Part shown: positions 1 to 9,727 of the stretch, piece after piece | Numbering within the stretch: the first letter of the stretch is position 1 | Layout: the number at the start of each line of letters is the position of its first letter | DNA from: Sergeia podlipaevii | Taxonomy: Eukaryota; Euglenozoa; Kinetoplastea; Trypanosomatida; Trypanosomatidae | Length of the DNA: 26,764 bases | NCBI GenBank assembly: GCA_030849805.1 | Contig: JASANZ010001950.1 | Coordinates: forward strand, 1 to 26,764 | Direction of reading: 5' to 3' | Notes under the pieces: generated by a model | Database searches by the model: none | Told to the model about the DNA's origin: nothing | Seen by the model: the letters and a program-made list of their open reading frames with translations, nothing else | Made by a program: the position numbers and the translations under genes

Positions 1-1473
1 AGTTTTTTTTTGTTTTGTATGTATATTGATGCGATGGAAGTCGAGAGATTAGAACTTTTTATTTTGTGGAAGTAGAATTGTAGGTATTTTTTTTCGCGTG
101 CAAGGGGGTAAGGTTCAACTTGAGTATTGTTTAAATTGATTTAGGTACCATTGGAAGGATGAAATATATATTAGAGACAGAAAGGGGAAAAAGTGAGTAA
201 ACAAAAGAAATGTTGATTTTGGGCTGGTGTAAAGAGAATAATGTCAAACAATCAGGAGGAAGTGATAACTAATGCACGCTGAAGTACATAGAAATCGTAC
301 ATGGATGACTATTCCACATATAAAGATGGGATCATTGCAAACTACGCATTTTTGTTGTGAAATAAGGTCTCCCTCTCCTTCTGTCTTACAGACACACACG
401 CACACTGACTTGCTCACTTGCTGCATCTTTGCATTGCAATAGGAAGAAAGTGTTGTGATTTTGTAGAGAAGAAAATTTCATTTTCTTGTGTGTGCTTAGT
501 TTAAAAGAATAGTTCACAGATATTAAACTCTGATAATAGTAGAAATGTTAAAGAACGTGTATACAGGGACAACTTGCGAAACAACAAAAACAACATCAGC
601 AACAGCAACAATATGAACAATAAAACGTTAATGAAACGAGGGATACGAAAGTTAGAGGAGAAAGAAAACATATCATCTATATGCGAAAAGAATATCACGC
701 ATTCTGCCACACAGTTTTTCTTTTTAAAAAAAAATGTTCATTCTTCCCTTCTTACTTCCCATATAGACTTTCTCTCTCTTATCCCTAAGACATTACCCAT
801 TACAAAGAGTTTTAAGAATAAACAAATAAAACATCCATGAATGGAGGGGATAAGATATGATACGATAAGGTTACGCACAACGTCACTTCCCTCTTTGACA
901 TTTTTGTTTCTATCAATATTCATCATCCAGCAACCACATCTTACATACAAAAAAAAAGTAACTTTAGAAACTACAAAACAACAGAGCTGCATAGGGCTAA
1001 CAAGAAGAAAAAAATAAAAAAGGAAAGTGGTGATGTTGATCAGTTCAACATGCTATTCCTCCTTGTCTCTCTCTCTCTCCCCCACTCCACCATCTTTTTC
1101 GCAATTTTCCTTTTAGAAAAAAACGCAAAAAAAGAAAGAAAAAAAACATGAACAGAAAGAAATGACAGAATCCAAATAATAAAGTGTTCTTACTTCAATC
1201 CGAAAGAGTAATAAAATGATAAACTAAAGGTCGATGGATGCTTCTAAACAAAGTCACATGTCTCACAACAGGCTAAAAGCTAAGTAGAGCGTGTTACCTT
1301 TTTTTCTCAGCGCCTCTGTATGTACTTCACCAATATGAAGCCAAGGAGCTGGTCTATATATATAGAGAAAAGCCTTCTCTTCAATTTCGTCATCTCCAAA
1401 ACACACCTATCAATCTTCTTATTGTTGTTTACCTGTGCACCTATTCATTATATATAGAGTTCATTTTGCATGC
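1..1473. other. Gene-free flank downstream of the coiled-coil gene (3' UTR and spacer)
   Basis: No reading frame here has convincing protein character. The longest ones are translations of A/T-rich low-complexity DNA. Because the adjacent gene runs leftward, this should hold its 3' UTR and the spacer to the next gene, which lies outside the window. An A-rich stretch at about 1117-1148 reads as a T/C-rich tract on the minus strand and could serve splicing of that next gene. A CT-rich stretch ending in AG at about 1066-1117 lies on the plus strand, where no gene follows. No tRNA or structured RNA was recognised by eye. Confidence 0.6.
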
Positions 1474-4400
1474 TTACTGCCTGCCACGCTTGCGGCTAGC
1501 GCGCTGTCTCGATGTCACAGAGTTGTTGGTAGACGCCCGAGGACTTTCCTTGCTGCTAGCACTCGCTTTGCTGCTATCTCGCGGGCTAGCAGTACGCCTC
1601 GAAGATCTCCGAGGTGTCCGGCTCCCCAGCTCAGAATCAGAGAGTTGATCCTCATCGTTGTCAACCTTGTCCTCCGCATCATGGCCGTCTATCACTGGAA
1701 TTCGCGGTGCAGGCGATGGGTTATGCATCAAACTTGAGCCACGACTAGGCATCACTGGTGTCAACGGAGCAACTGCCTTCACGCCGCTACCAGCATCCAG
1801 CGTTCCGCGCCTCCGTGTCATTGCGGACGCGGTGAGTGTCTCGATCGTGGATGCGTACTGCGTGTTCAAGCGCTCTGCACGCTCCAGCGCGTCGGTGCGA
1901 GCAGCGAGCGAGTCTTCCAGCAGCTCCAGCTGGGTCTTCTTACGCAGCTGCTCGGTGGAGACCTTCTCCAGCGCGACCTCCTTCGACTCCAATGCCCTCT
2001 CCAGATGTTCAATACGCGCCTGTAGCAGCTGCTCCGCTGAGGTCGCCTGGACTGCCGAAGACGATGACGATGCACCATCTCCCTTCAGAGACGAACCAAC
2101 TGGGGTGGAGCCACCACGTACAGTGCTGCCGCGCGGCGTTCGTGCACCACCAGGACCAGCAGCACCACCGCCGCCGGTAGAAGGCCTCGCATACTGCAAC
2201 TGAATGCTTTCCAGCTGCGTCGTAAGACCACTCAGGCTCTCCCTAAAAATCTCCTGCTGTCGGTTTGCCTGAAGCTCAGGAACAGACCTCGCCAGCTCAA
2301 GGTCCCGCCCACGCGCTCGCTGCTCCTCCAGCTCGAATTCCAAGAGTCGCACCTGCTGACGGAGCTGACGGAGTTCCGCTGCGGATACTGCTCCAGCGCC
2401 AACTGCATTGGTGGCATCCACCAGCGCGTTGTACTGCTCTAAAAGCTGCTCGTAATGATCTCTCGCGGCATCCCGCTCCGCGCGGAGTGCGTCCACCTCC
2501 TTCATGTCCTCATCCGCTTCCTCTAGCTTGCGCTCCAGCACAGTATAAGCGCGCGCTAAGGTCGCCTCCCTCGCCTCCAGTTCTCTCACTTGGCGCCGGT
2601 TGAGCATAAGTTCTGCTTGCAGGCCGGAAATGATGAGCATCTGCGACTGCTCTGTCGCTTCTGCGTCGCGCGAGTAGTCCCCGCCAGCGCGCAGCGCATC
2701 CTCGTCATCGAGCAGTGAGGTACGGCGGCGTGCTGGATTACGGTCTGAGTCTGGCAACATACTCGTCAGTCGCGTCAGACGCTCGTTCTCTATGCCAAGT
2801 TCACGGCGCTCTTCCGTAAGTTTCGCGATCCCAGCACGCGCCTCCTCTGCCTCCTGCTCCAGCAAGACTTGTCTTTCCTCAGCACGCCGCTTCGCCTCCT
2901 GCGCGCGTTCTTCAGCACGGCGGGCGGCAATCAACTCAGCACTCGCAGCAGCCGCACGCTGGCGGAGCTGCTCATCAAACTCGGCTTGAGTCTTCGCCAT
3001 ACGCTCCTTCGCTTCAGAGATGGCATCAAACAACTTCTCTGCTCGTGTAGACTCTTCCACAGAGTTGGCCGCCATGGTGTCTAGCGCGGCTTGAGAAAGA
3101 TCATGCGCGGTCAAGGCCTCACGCAGCTTGCGCTGGAGAGAAGCAATGATTTCTTGGCCACTGGCATGAGCATCTTGAAGTACTTCCAGAAGTGCCACCA
3201 TGCGCTTCACCTTCGCCGTGTCGGTCTCCTGATCCTTCTTCTCTTTTTCGCGGTCCGCAACTCCCTCGCTCCCATGCGTGCGACTGCGGCTATCGTGGTC
3301 GGTGCTGTCTGGCTCCTCACCTTCGCTATCACTTACCGGAGACGTTGCACATACTGTGAGTGCATGAGCACGCCACGTTAGAGCTGACTGCAGCGGATGT
3401 GCTAGCATTTCTCGAAGCGTAGGCACCGGCGTAGCACTAGTAGACCGCGGCTGTTTTGAGAAGGAGGAAGTGAGACCTGTGTTCAGTGCATCGTCCTCGC
3501 CAAAAGATGGAAGAGTCAAGGTCGCTGCGGCATGGTCCGCAGATCTGGAAAGACAGGTGGAGAAGGCTTGAATAAGGCCATGCATCTGCGCGATGCCAGC
3601 TTCAAGCTCCTTGTTTTGCACCACCGTCTGGGCACGAAGACGATCAATCTTTCCACGTAGTCGATCGTCCTCAATGATGCGGTCGTTGTACATGCCTGCG
3701 GTTTGCTCCAGCGATGCCCTATAAGTAGCGAGGTGCTCCATCAAATTCTTCTTTTCGTCTCCTAGCACTGCCACCTGAGCCTCAAACTGCGCATGAGTAG
3801 CAAGAGCGGCATCTCTTTCTGTGGCGCTTGATTGTGCCTCCGCATTGACGCTACGGAGCAACTCTTGTTGATCGGTGAGCTGCTGCAGCGCGTCTTTCAG
3901 TGCAGCCTGAAGTTCTTCTGCCTTCGTAGTTAGACCTGCCACAATGGCACGCTCCTCCTCAAGCTCCTTGAGCACAATGGGCAACTCTGACTCCGCAATG
4001 GTAAGCCGAGCTGCTAAGTTTTCTACAGCGCTGCGTGCCGTCGCCAAATCCATGCGAGTACTTGCAATGACATCGTTATTGGCCGCACCAATTCCCTTGA
4101 GAACAGTCACCTCTGCCTTCGTTTCAGCGAGCGCAGCACCAACCCCATCGCGCTCGGCTTCGAGAGCACGTACTCTCTCCTGCTCAACAGCCAATTCTTC
4201 CTCTCTGCGCGCGAGATCAGCACGTAGAGCGGCAAGTTCCTTCGCGCTTGCGGTACTTATTGCCTCCATCTTGCTCAATTCATCGCGTAGAGCTGCGATG
4301 CTCTCCTGGCTCTCGGTAAACTGTGATGCCACGCCCTCAACCGCCTCCTGTGCATTCGACAGCTGTGAGAGAAGGGCAACCTGCTCATGCTTAGAGGCAG

Positions 4401-7400
4401 CCAGCTCCGCGCGGAGCGCGTCCTCCTTCTTCGACTCGGAAGCAACTGTGCTTGAGAACTGATTGCTTAGCTGCTCAGCATGTGACTGAGTGCTCTGCAG
4501 GTCCTGGCGGAGCTTGGAAAGATCCATCTCCAGCTTGGACTTTGTCTTGGCAAGAGAGTTTTGGGCCGCCTTCATGCTCAGCAGTTCGGTGTCAGAAGAT
4601 AAGGTCTTCTCCTGCTCCGCGGCAAGCTGTTCAGCAATCGCCTCGAGCGCACTCAGAGCGGCAGCCTTTGCACAATGCAGAGCAGTCATCTCCTTCAACT
4701 GATTTGCATTGACCGCACACGCATCGGCAAGATCCTGTCTTGCCTGTGCATGCGCCAGCAGCTCTTCCTCATGCTGCTGCGCGAGCTTGTTCAGTGCGGC
4801 ATGCGCCTCCGCAAGTGCAGCCGCCAACTCCCTCTGTTTCTCCTTGGTACGTGCGAGATCGCACTGCAGCTCATCTACACCAATGACGGAACTCTTAACA
4901 TCCATTGAAGACTTCTGCGACACCTCGCTCTGCTTGTTACGGTCCTCTGCAAGCCGCTGTAACTTGACTTCAAGCATCCCATTTGCCTCCATGAGTTTTG
5001 TGTTGTCCCTCCTCAGCTCTGTGACTTCCGCCAGCAATACTTCCCTCTCTGCAAGTAGAGCGGTATGCGTGTCAGCAAGTCTGTTCAACGCACCTTGACC
5101 TACCTGCAGCTGCAGCTCCAAAGCTCCTATGGCCTCCCTCGACGCCTTATCCGCTGCTCCATTTAGTACAGCAACAGTTGAGAACCCGCCCACGGCATTG
5201 CATTGCATCCGCAAAGAGACTACATCCTTCAAAGAAGCTGCCAGCTCCTTCTTCATCTCGGCAAGTTCCCTCTCCAGATCAGCGTTGCGCTGCTTCGCCT
5301 GCGTCAGCTGCTGCGCCATCGTGTCTAGCGCCGAAATAGCGTTGGCGTTATCACTCGCAAGGCGGTGCTGCGTGTTCCGAGAGGTCTCACCGCTCTTCTC
5401 AAGTGCATCCAGGCGATCCTGGATCTCCTGCATTCTTGCCTTGTAGCCCTCGCACTCACCCTGCGCCTCATTATACTTTGAAGCCATCTCATCGAGTGCC
5501 TCCTGGCAATTGGCGCGACCAATAAGTTCCTCGTATAGTTTTGTTTGAATACTGTATAACTGACTGTCACGAGCGGCACCGTCAGCAGCAGCAGCTCCTT
5601 GTGAAGCCTCACCAATGAACTCATCCACAGCGCACTTGCCCTGCAGCACAGACACAACCTCGTTCAGCTTCGCGAGCTGCTCAGCCTGCGACGCTGTCTG
5701 CTTCTCTAACGCCCTCTTCGCCTCATCCGCGGCGGACACGCTCTGCTGGGTGGCGTCGAGGTCACCGCGAAGCGCCTCCTNAGTGAGAGCGGTATTCTGA
5801 TCTGCTAGGCTATCTAAAGCGGCTTTCATGGTTGCCCTCTCCGCAGCAGTGCTCTCAGCCGCCTTTCGCACAGCCGCTGCAGCTTCTTTCCCAGTGTGCG
5901 CACTGCTTACCTCTAGACAGCTCACTTGCTCTTCCAAAGCCTTGATGAAGTGATCCTTCTCTTTTTGAGTGAAGTGAAGCGCCGCAAGTTCCTGCTGCAT
6001 ACGTGTCATGGCATCCGCATCCGCAGCCCTGCCATCCTGTAAGACTTGGATTTGAGAAGTGAAGGCGTTGCTTTCATCTTTTAATGCATCTTCCGCAGCA
6101 GCACTTGCGACCGCCGCGGAGCTGCTCTTGCTCTCGATCTCCGTCACACGACTTTCTAGCTGAGACTGTACTGTTCGCACTGCTTCCAGCTCCACCGCCT
6201 GCCGACGATTCTGCTCCTCGAGCGCCGCACACTCCGCGTGTGAGTCAGCCAACTCCTGTGCAAGCTTATCCAGCGCCGCAGCCATATTAGCATACTGAGC
6301 GCAGGTCTCGTCCATCCTCTCCTGGGATGCCATCAAGATAGCCTCACGCGCTTGAACTGTGTTTAGCTCGTCCAACAGTTGTGCGCGCTCGCAAGTGAGC
6401 ACTTCAAGGGCTGCACAGGTGCGCTCAAGCTCTGCTGATAGTCGTCCCGCCTCTACACCAACACGCCGCGCTGCCTCAGCGTCGTGGACTGCGGTGCCTT
6501 CAGCCAAGGCTTTGGTAAAAGACAGATCGTTTTCCAGCGCTTCTGCCCGCATCTGCGTATCGACAAGCTCCTTCTGAGAAGCTGCCAGCTCCTTCTTCAT
6601 CTCGGCAAGTTCCCTCTCCAGATCAGTGTTGCGCTGCTTCGCCTGCGTCAGCTGCTGCGCCATCGTGTCTAGCGCCGAAATAGCGTTGGCGCTATCACTC
6701 GCAAGACGGTGCTGCGTGTCCCGAGAGGACTCACCGCTCTTCTCAAGTGCATCCAGGCGATCCTGGAGCTCCTGCATTCTTGCCTTGTAGCCCTCGCACT
6801 CACCCTGCGCCTCATTATACTTTGAAGCCATCTCATCGAGTGCCTCCTGGCAATTAGCAAGCAGCTCGCCAAGCTTTTCCGCTTCTGACTTTAGCAGACG
6901 CACTTGATGCTCCAGTGCAACCACGGCGGCCGCGTTGACATCGAGGGAGTGCTTGCCAACCGTCTTGTAATCTGCACAACGCTTCTCCAATTCAGCGGCG
7001 GTATTGCTCACTGCCTCAAGTTGTGCAGCCTGAGCCTTGGCGTCATCTTCCAGTTGTTGCTTCGTCGTGAGGAGTTCACTGTTTGCACACTCGAGCACGT
7101 CGTTCTTGGCCTTGGAAGCATCCAACTCTTCAGCGAGCCCCTTCAAGGCAGCACCAAGGTTAGCCATTTCCTCCTTAAGAGCTGCGATCAGCTCCGCCTC
7201 CGCATGATCAACCTCGGCGCTTGCCACAGCCACCTCTGCCTCCACGTTCATACGAGCAGGACTTTCGTCAAGAAGGTGTTCCGCCTGTCTCTGTGCGTGC
7301 AGTGCCTGTGCAAGCTCCCCCTTTAGTTGAGCCACTTGCGCCTCACGAAGATCATTGGCAGCCGCAGAGAGATCCACTTCCTTTCCGTATGTATCCATCA

Positions 7401-8571
7401 CGTGCTGCATCTGCGCTATACGCTCCTCGGTCTCTTTAACGCGTGACTTCTCCTTGGACAAGCCCTCCTCTGTCTCCTTCAGATGTTTCTTTAAAGCTGC
7501 GACGTCACTCTCAGCCTTCTCAGCACGTGTCTTGTCCGCCCCGGCTTGCTGTTGGAACTTTTGGTAGTCATCATGGGTAATAGGTGCGCGGCGCGCCATG
7601 GCGGATGCCAGCTCGTCGACCTCTCCCTGCAGCTCCTTGCTTTTTGTCGAGGCAGCTGCCAGCTCACTCGCGAGGCGAGCGTTTTCGTTGGCGGCATCTT
7701 CCAAAAAAGCAGCGTCCTGAAGTGCCAGTGCCGCCTGCGTTTCGCGCAGCTGCTCCTCCAGCTGTTGGTTGAGTGCAGCGAGCGCCTGCAACTCCTTGTC
7801 GCGCGCCGCCAGCTCTTCCTGGTGTCTCTGAAGAGGAGGCATCGTGGCTGCTTGATGAGAAGCAGCCGCAAGACGTGCTTTCATTGTCCGCTCTCGGCCC
7901 GCAGCCTCGTCTAATTGGCTTTTGAGCGTCACAATATCTTCCTGCAGTCGATGCACCATCTCCGCGTACTTTAACTTATCGCGGTCAGCGTACTCGAGCT
8001 GAAGGATCTTATCCTGAAGCTCCTTGTGAAGTCTGGCAACCTCTTCGCGATACTGGTCACGACGGTCATACGCTTGTGCAAGATGGCTCCGTGAGTGCTT
8101 CGCTTCATCCTGAAGCTCTGAGGCGGCGTTGTAGAGTTCTGCCTCGCTCATGCGCTCAAGTGGCTTCGATGCACTGGATGCAAAGTCTGATAAACGTGGC
8201 GCCGACATGGTCGTGTCACCGTGGTTGAAACTTGGTCGGGTATGAAAATTAACCTCAGAAATGCCGCTGGTAGACGCATACACCGGTCTCGCTTGGGGAA
8301 CGGTGAGCGTGGCGCTCCGGCGGGGGATTCTATCTCGTCCTGCAGTATGCGCTAACTCCCGCACGCTGATTGGGCGAGGAAGGTCTGGGGAAAGTAGTGA
8401 AGGCGCTGCGGCGGCAGGTGCAAGGAAACTACAAGTGCGATCTCCAACACTGCCACCGCCGCCACCGAGACTACTACGGCCATACTGTCCGAGAGATGTA
8501 TCGCTAGCACCACCAGCGCTTCCATGAACAAACTGGGGCTGGAAACTGCCTGAGTCACGTCGACCAAACAT
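1474..8571 (-). CDS. Giant coiled-coil protein, unknown function (2365 aa)
   Basis: I do not recognise a specific family. The start is the ATG at 8571 (MFGRRDSGSF). The frame stays open 20 codons further upstream, but only through a TTG and a poly-T tract read as poly-Phe. A second possible start is Met122 (8208), because the first 121 residues are low-complexity Ser/Gly/Ala. From about residue 130 to 1665 the protein is an almost unbroken Ala/Glu/Leu/Gln/Lys-rich heptad pattern, so a long coiled coil. A disordered, acidic Ser/Asp hinge follows (about 1668-1785), then more coiled coil, a Gly/Ser linker (about 2122-2178), a short coiled coil and a basic Ser/Arg tail ending at a TAA stop. A block of about 93 residues occurs twice (about 571-664 and 1019-1112). 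One base is N (5781), giving an unknown residue. No motor, kinase or membrane segment is visible. A cytoskeletal, basal-body, flagellum-attachment or golgin-like scaffold is plausible, but this is inference from composition only. Confidence 0.93.
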   Translation of the reverse strand: MFGRRDSGSFQPQFVHGSAGGASDTSLGQYGRSSLGGGGGSVGDRTCSFLAPAAAAPSLLSPDLPRPISVRELAHTAGRDRIPRRSATLTVPQARPVYASTSGISEVNFHTRPSFNHGDTTMSAPRLSDFASSASKPLERMSEAELYNAASELQDEAKHSRSHLAQAYDRRDQYREEVARLHKELQDKILQLEYADRDKLKYAEMVHRLQEDIVTLKSQLDEAAGRERTMKARLAAASHQAATMPPLQRHQEELAARDKELQALAALNQQLEEQLRETQAALALQDAAFLEDAANENARLASELAAASTKSKELQGEVDELASAMARRAPITHDDYQKFQQQAGADKTRAEKAESDVAALKKHLKETEEGLSKEKSRVKETEERIAQMQHVMDTYGKEVDLSAAANDLREAQVAQLKGELAQALHAQRQAEHLLDESPARMNVEAEVAVASAEVDHAEAELIAALKEEMANLGAALKGLAEELDASKAKNDVLECANSELLTTKQQLEDDAKAQAAQLEAVSNTAAELEKRCADYKTVGKHSLDVNAAAVVALEHQVRLLKSEAEKLGELLANCQEALDEMASKYNEAQGECEGYKARMQELQDRLDALEKSGESSRDTQHRLASDSANAISALDTMAQQLTQAKQRNTDLERELAEMKKELAASQKELVDTQMRAEALENDLSFTKALAEGTAVHDAEAARRVGVEAGRLSAELERTCAALEVLTCERAQLLDELNTVQAREAILMASQERMDETCAQYANMAAALDKLAQELADSHAECAALEEQNRRQAVELEAVRTVQSQLESRVTEIESKSSSAAVASAAAEDALKDESNAFTSQIQVLQDGRAADADAMTRMQQELAALHFTQKEKDHFIKALEEQVSCLEVSSAHTGKEAAAAVRKAAESTAAERATMKAALDSLADQNTALTXEALRGDLDATQQSVSAADEAKRALEKQTASQAEQLAKLNEVVSVLQGKCAVDEFIGEASQGAAAADGAARDSQLYSIQTKLYEELIGRANCQEALDEMASKYNEAQGECEGYKARMQEIQDRLDALEKSGETSRNTQHRLASDNANAISALDTMAQQLTQAKQRNADLERELAEMKKELAASLKDVVSLRMQCNAVGGFSTVAVLNGAADKASREAIGALELQLQVGQGALNRLADTHTALLAEREVLLAEVTELRRDNTKLMEANGMLEVKLQRLAEDRNKQSEVSQKSSMDVKSSVIGVDELQCDLARTKEKQRELAAALAEAHAALNKLAQQHEEELLAHAQARQDLADACAVNANQLKEMTALHCAKAAALSALEAIAEQLAAEQEKTLSSDTELLSMKAAQNSLAKTKSKLEMDLSKLRQDLQSTQSHAEQLSNQFSSTVASESKKEDALRAELAASKHEQVALLSQLSNAQEAVEGVASQFTESQESIAALRDELSKMEAISTASAKELAALRADLARREEELAVEQERVRALEAERDGVGAALAETKAEVTVLKGIGAANNDVIASTRMDLATARSAVENLAARLTIAESELPIVLKELEEERAIVAGLTTKAEELQAALKDALQQLTDQQELLRSVNAEAQSSATERDAALATHAQFEAQVAVLGDEKKNLMEHLATYRASLEQTAGMYNDRIIEDDRLRGKIDRLRAQTVVQNKELEAGIAQMHGLIQAFSTCLSRSADHAAATLTLPSFGEDDALNTGLTSSFSKQPRSTSATPVPTLREMLAHPLQSALTWRAHALTVCATSPVSDSEGEEPDSTDHDSRSRTHGSEGVADREKEKKDQETDTAKVKRMVALLEVLQDAHASGQEIIASLQRKLREALTAHDLSQAALDTMAANSVEESTRAEKLFDAISEAKERMAKTQAEFDEQLRQRAAAASAELIAARRAEERAQEAKRRAEERQVLLEQEAEEARAGIAKLTEERRELGIENERLTRLTSMLPDSDRNPARRRTSLLDDEDALRAGGDYSRDAEATEQSQMLIISGLQAELMLNRRQVRELEAREATLARAYTVLERKLEEADEDMKEVDALRAERDAARDHYEQLLEQYNALVDATNAVGAGAVSAAELRQLRQQVRLLEFELEEQRARGRDLELARSVPELQANRQQEIFRESLSGLTTQLESIQLQYARPSTGGGGAAGPGGARTPRGSTVRGGSTPVGSSLKGDGASSSSSAVQATSAEQLLQARIEHLERALESKEVALEKVSTEQLRKKTQLELLEDSLAARTDALERAERLNTQYASTIETLTASAMTRRRGTLDAGSGVKAVAPLTPVMPSRGSSLMHNPSPAPRIPVIDGHDAEDKVDNDEDQLSDSELGSRTPRRSSRRTASPRDSSKASASSKESPRASTNNSVTSRQRASRKRGRQ
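5234..5514 (-). repeat. Internal coding repeat, copy 2 (C-terminal copy)
   Basis: This is the second copy of the block at 6578-6858. Relative to copy 1 the residue changes are Leu to Ile, Ser to Thr, Asp to Asn, Ser to Asn and Thr to Ala. All are conservative for a coiled coil. Just upstream in the coding direction the protein is a short, less helical stretch around the sequence FIGEASQGAAAADG, which may mark a hinge before the repeat. Confidence 0.93.
5781..5781. other. Single ambiguous base inside the coiled-coil gene
   Basis: The plus-strand base is N. On the coding strand the codon is NAG, which is Lys, Gln or Glu for three bases but a TAG stop for the fourth. Open frame continues for about 4.3 kb on its far side in the same coiled-coil style, so a sense codon is much more likely. 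Confidence 0.97.
6578..6858 (-). repeat. Internal coding repeat, copy 1 (N-terminal copy)
   Basis: This 281-bp stretch of the coiled-coil gene is repeated at 5234-5514, offset by exactly 1344 bp (448 codons, in frame). Aligning by eye I count seven base differences, about 97.5% identity. Five of them change the residue. The encoded block begins NCQEALDEMASKYNEAQ and ends ELAEMKKELAAS. The flanking sequence is not similar at this level, so only this block was duplicated or homogenised. Confidence 0.93.
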
Positions 8572-9727
8572 TTGAATGTATTGAAGGAAAAAAAAAAAGA
8601 GAGAGGATAAAGATAAAAACAAATGTCTCAAAATTACAGCAAGTGTCCGTCTTTTGAGCTTCTCTACCTCACCTCTGCTTTCCCGTTATCTTTGCGTGTG
8701 TCTCTCTCTCTCTCTGTGTGTGTGTGTGTGATCACTAACCTACTATAATAAAGAGTCCTTGTTTGTAATCTTAAGGCTGGCTCTTCCTTTTTTCCTTTTT
8801 TCTGTGTGTGTGTGTGTCTTTCCTCTGTTCCTCCACTTATTCGTCTCTTCAGAATTCTTTCGTTTCTTTTTTTTTTTAGATTGTAATTTTTCACGCGAGA
8901 GAGAGAGAGAAGAATGTGAGCGAGTATTATTTCTTCAAAAACCTCGATAAATCTCTTCAAGTTCCTGCCCTCGACTCCAACCAGTTGCTAAATGAACTTA
9001 ACAACAAAAAAAAAACTGAAAGATGGAACAAACGCAAAAAAAAAAAAAATGAATGATACACAAAGGAAAAAAAAAAAAGAATCCTTGCGGTAGCGCTCTA
9101 CAATATATAGAAACCCTTTTATTTTCTTTTATTTTCTTTCCGCCTCTATCTCTCCTCTTTCTGACAAATCAGTTGTTGTTGTTGCTGCTGCTGCTGCTTT
9201 TGTAGAGAAGTTGATGTTGATCTTCCTTAAGCGATCCCTTAAAACTCTTTATACAAAAAGCCTGCTTTTTATAGACAAAAATATAAAGGTACTGAGATGG
9301 ATAAGAATGTGTAGTAAAAAAAATTTTAAAAAATGAAGACAAAAGTACAAGTTAAAAAAAAAATAGAAAGTAAAAAAAAAGGAAAAGAACAGAGCTCGAT
9401 ATATATATTAAGTAAGAATTGTCAAGTTGCAATTCAGCAATCAATTGTCATCTTCTGTACGGCTTTCAGAAAGAAAAAACCTTCTGTTTGAATACAGAAG
9501 CAGTGACTCTTGAAATACATAATTGAGTGAGTGAGCATGTTTTCTTGGTATTTGGTATTTATTAAGTTACTCATAGATGTGAAGAGTGAATCAAAAGCAA
9601 AGGAAAGAAGAACAGAAAAAAGGCTGGAGGCTGGAGATAAAAATGCAATCCATGCTTCCCTCCATCTCATCCTCCCCCCATTCAAGTCAAGACATGCCAA
9701 ATAGCGACAACAAGGAAGTACATTCAA
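8572..9727. other. Spacer between YchF gene and coiled-coil gene
   Basis: This stretch should hold the YchF 3' UTR and the coiled-coil 5' UTR. It contains a TC run (8701-8715) joined to a GT run (8716-8730), a GA run at 8897-8914 that reads as a CT tract on the coding strand, and A-runs between about 9003 and 9080. A candidate splice acceptor for the coiled-coil gene is the AG at 8866-8867 after the CT tract, but the choice is weak. A second tract, 8583-8607, lies only 11 nt before the ATG with no AG in between. No coding region is supported. Confidence 0.55.

Noticed and set aside
1066..1117. Plus-strand pyrimidine tract plus AG resembling a splice acceptor
   Set aside because: No plus-strand gene follows it. 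CT-rich stretches are common in these spacers on both strands. The similar run at about 11486-11516 was rejected for the same reason.
8572..8631. Hydrophobic signal-like N-terminus on the coiled-coil protein (MRHLFLSLSS and poly-Phe)
   Set aside because: It begins at a TTG codon and the Phe run is a poly-T splice-type tract in the untranslated region. The first ATG is at 8571.
9434..9727. In-frame 97-codon extension directly after the YchF TAG stop, as possible stop readthrough
   Set aside because: The TGS region is already complete before the stop. The extension has no domain character, lies in UTR-like DNA and lacks a known readthrough context.
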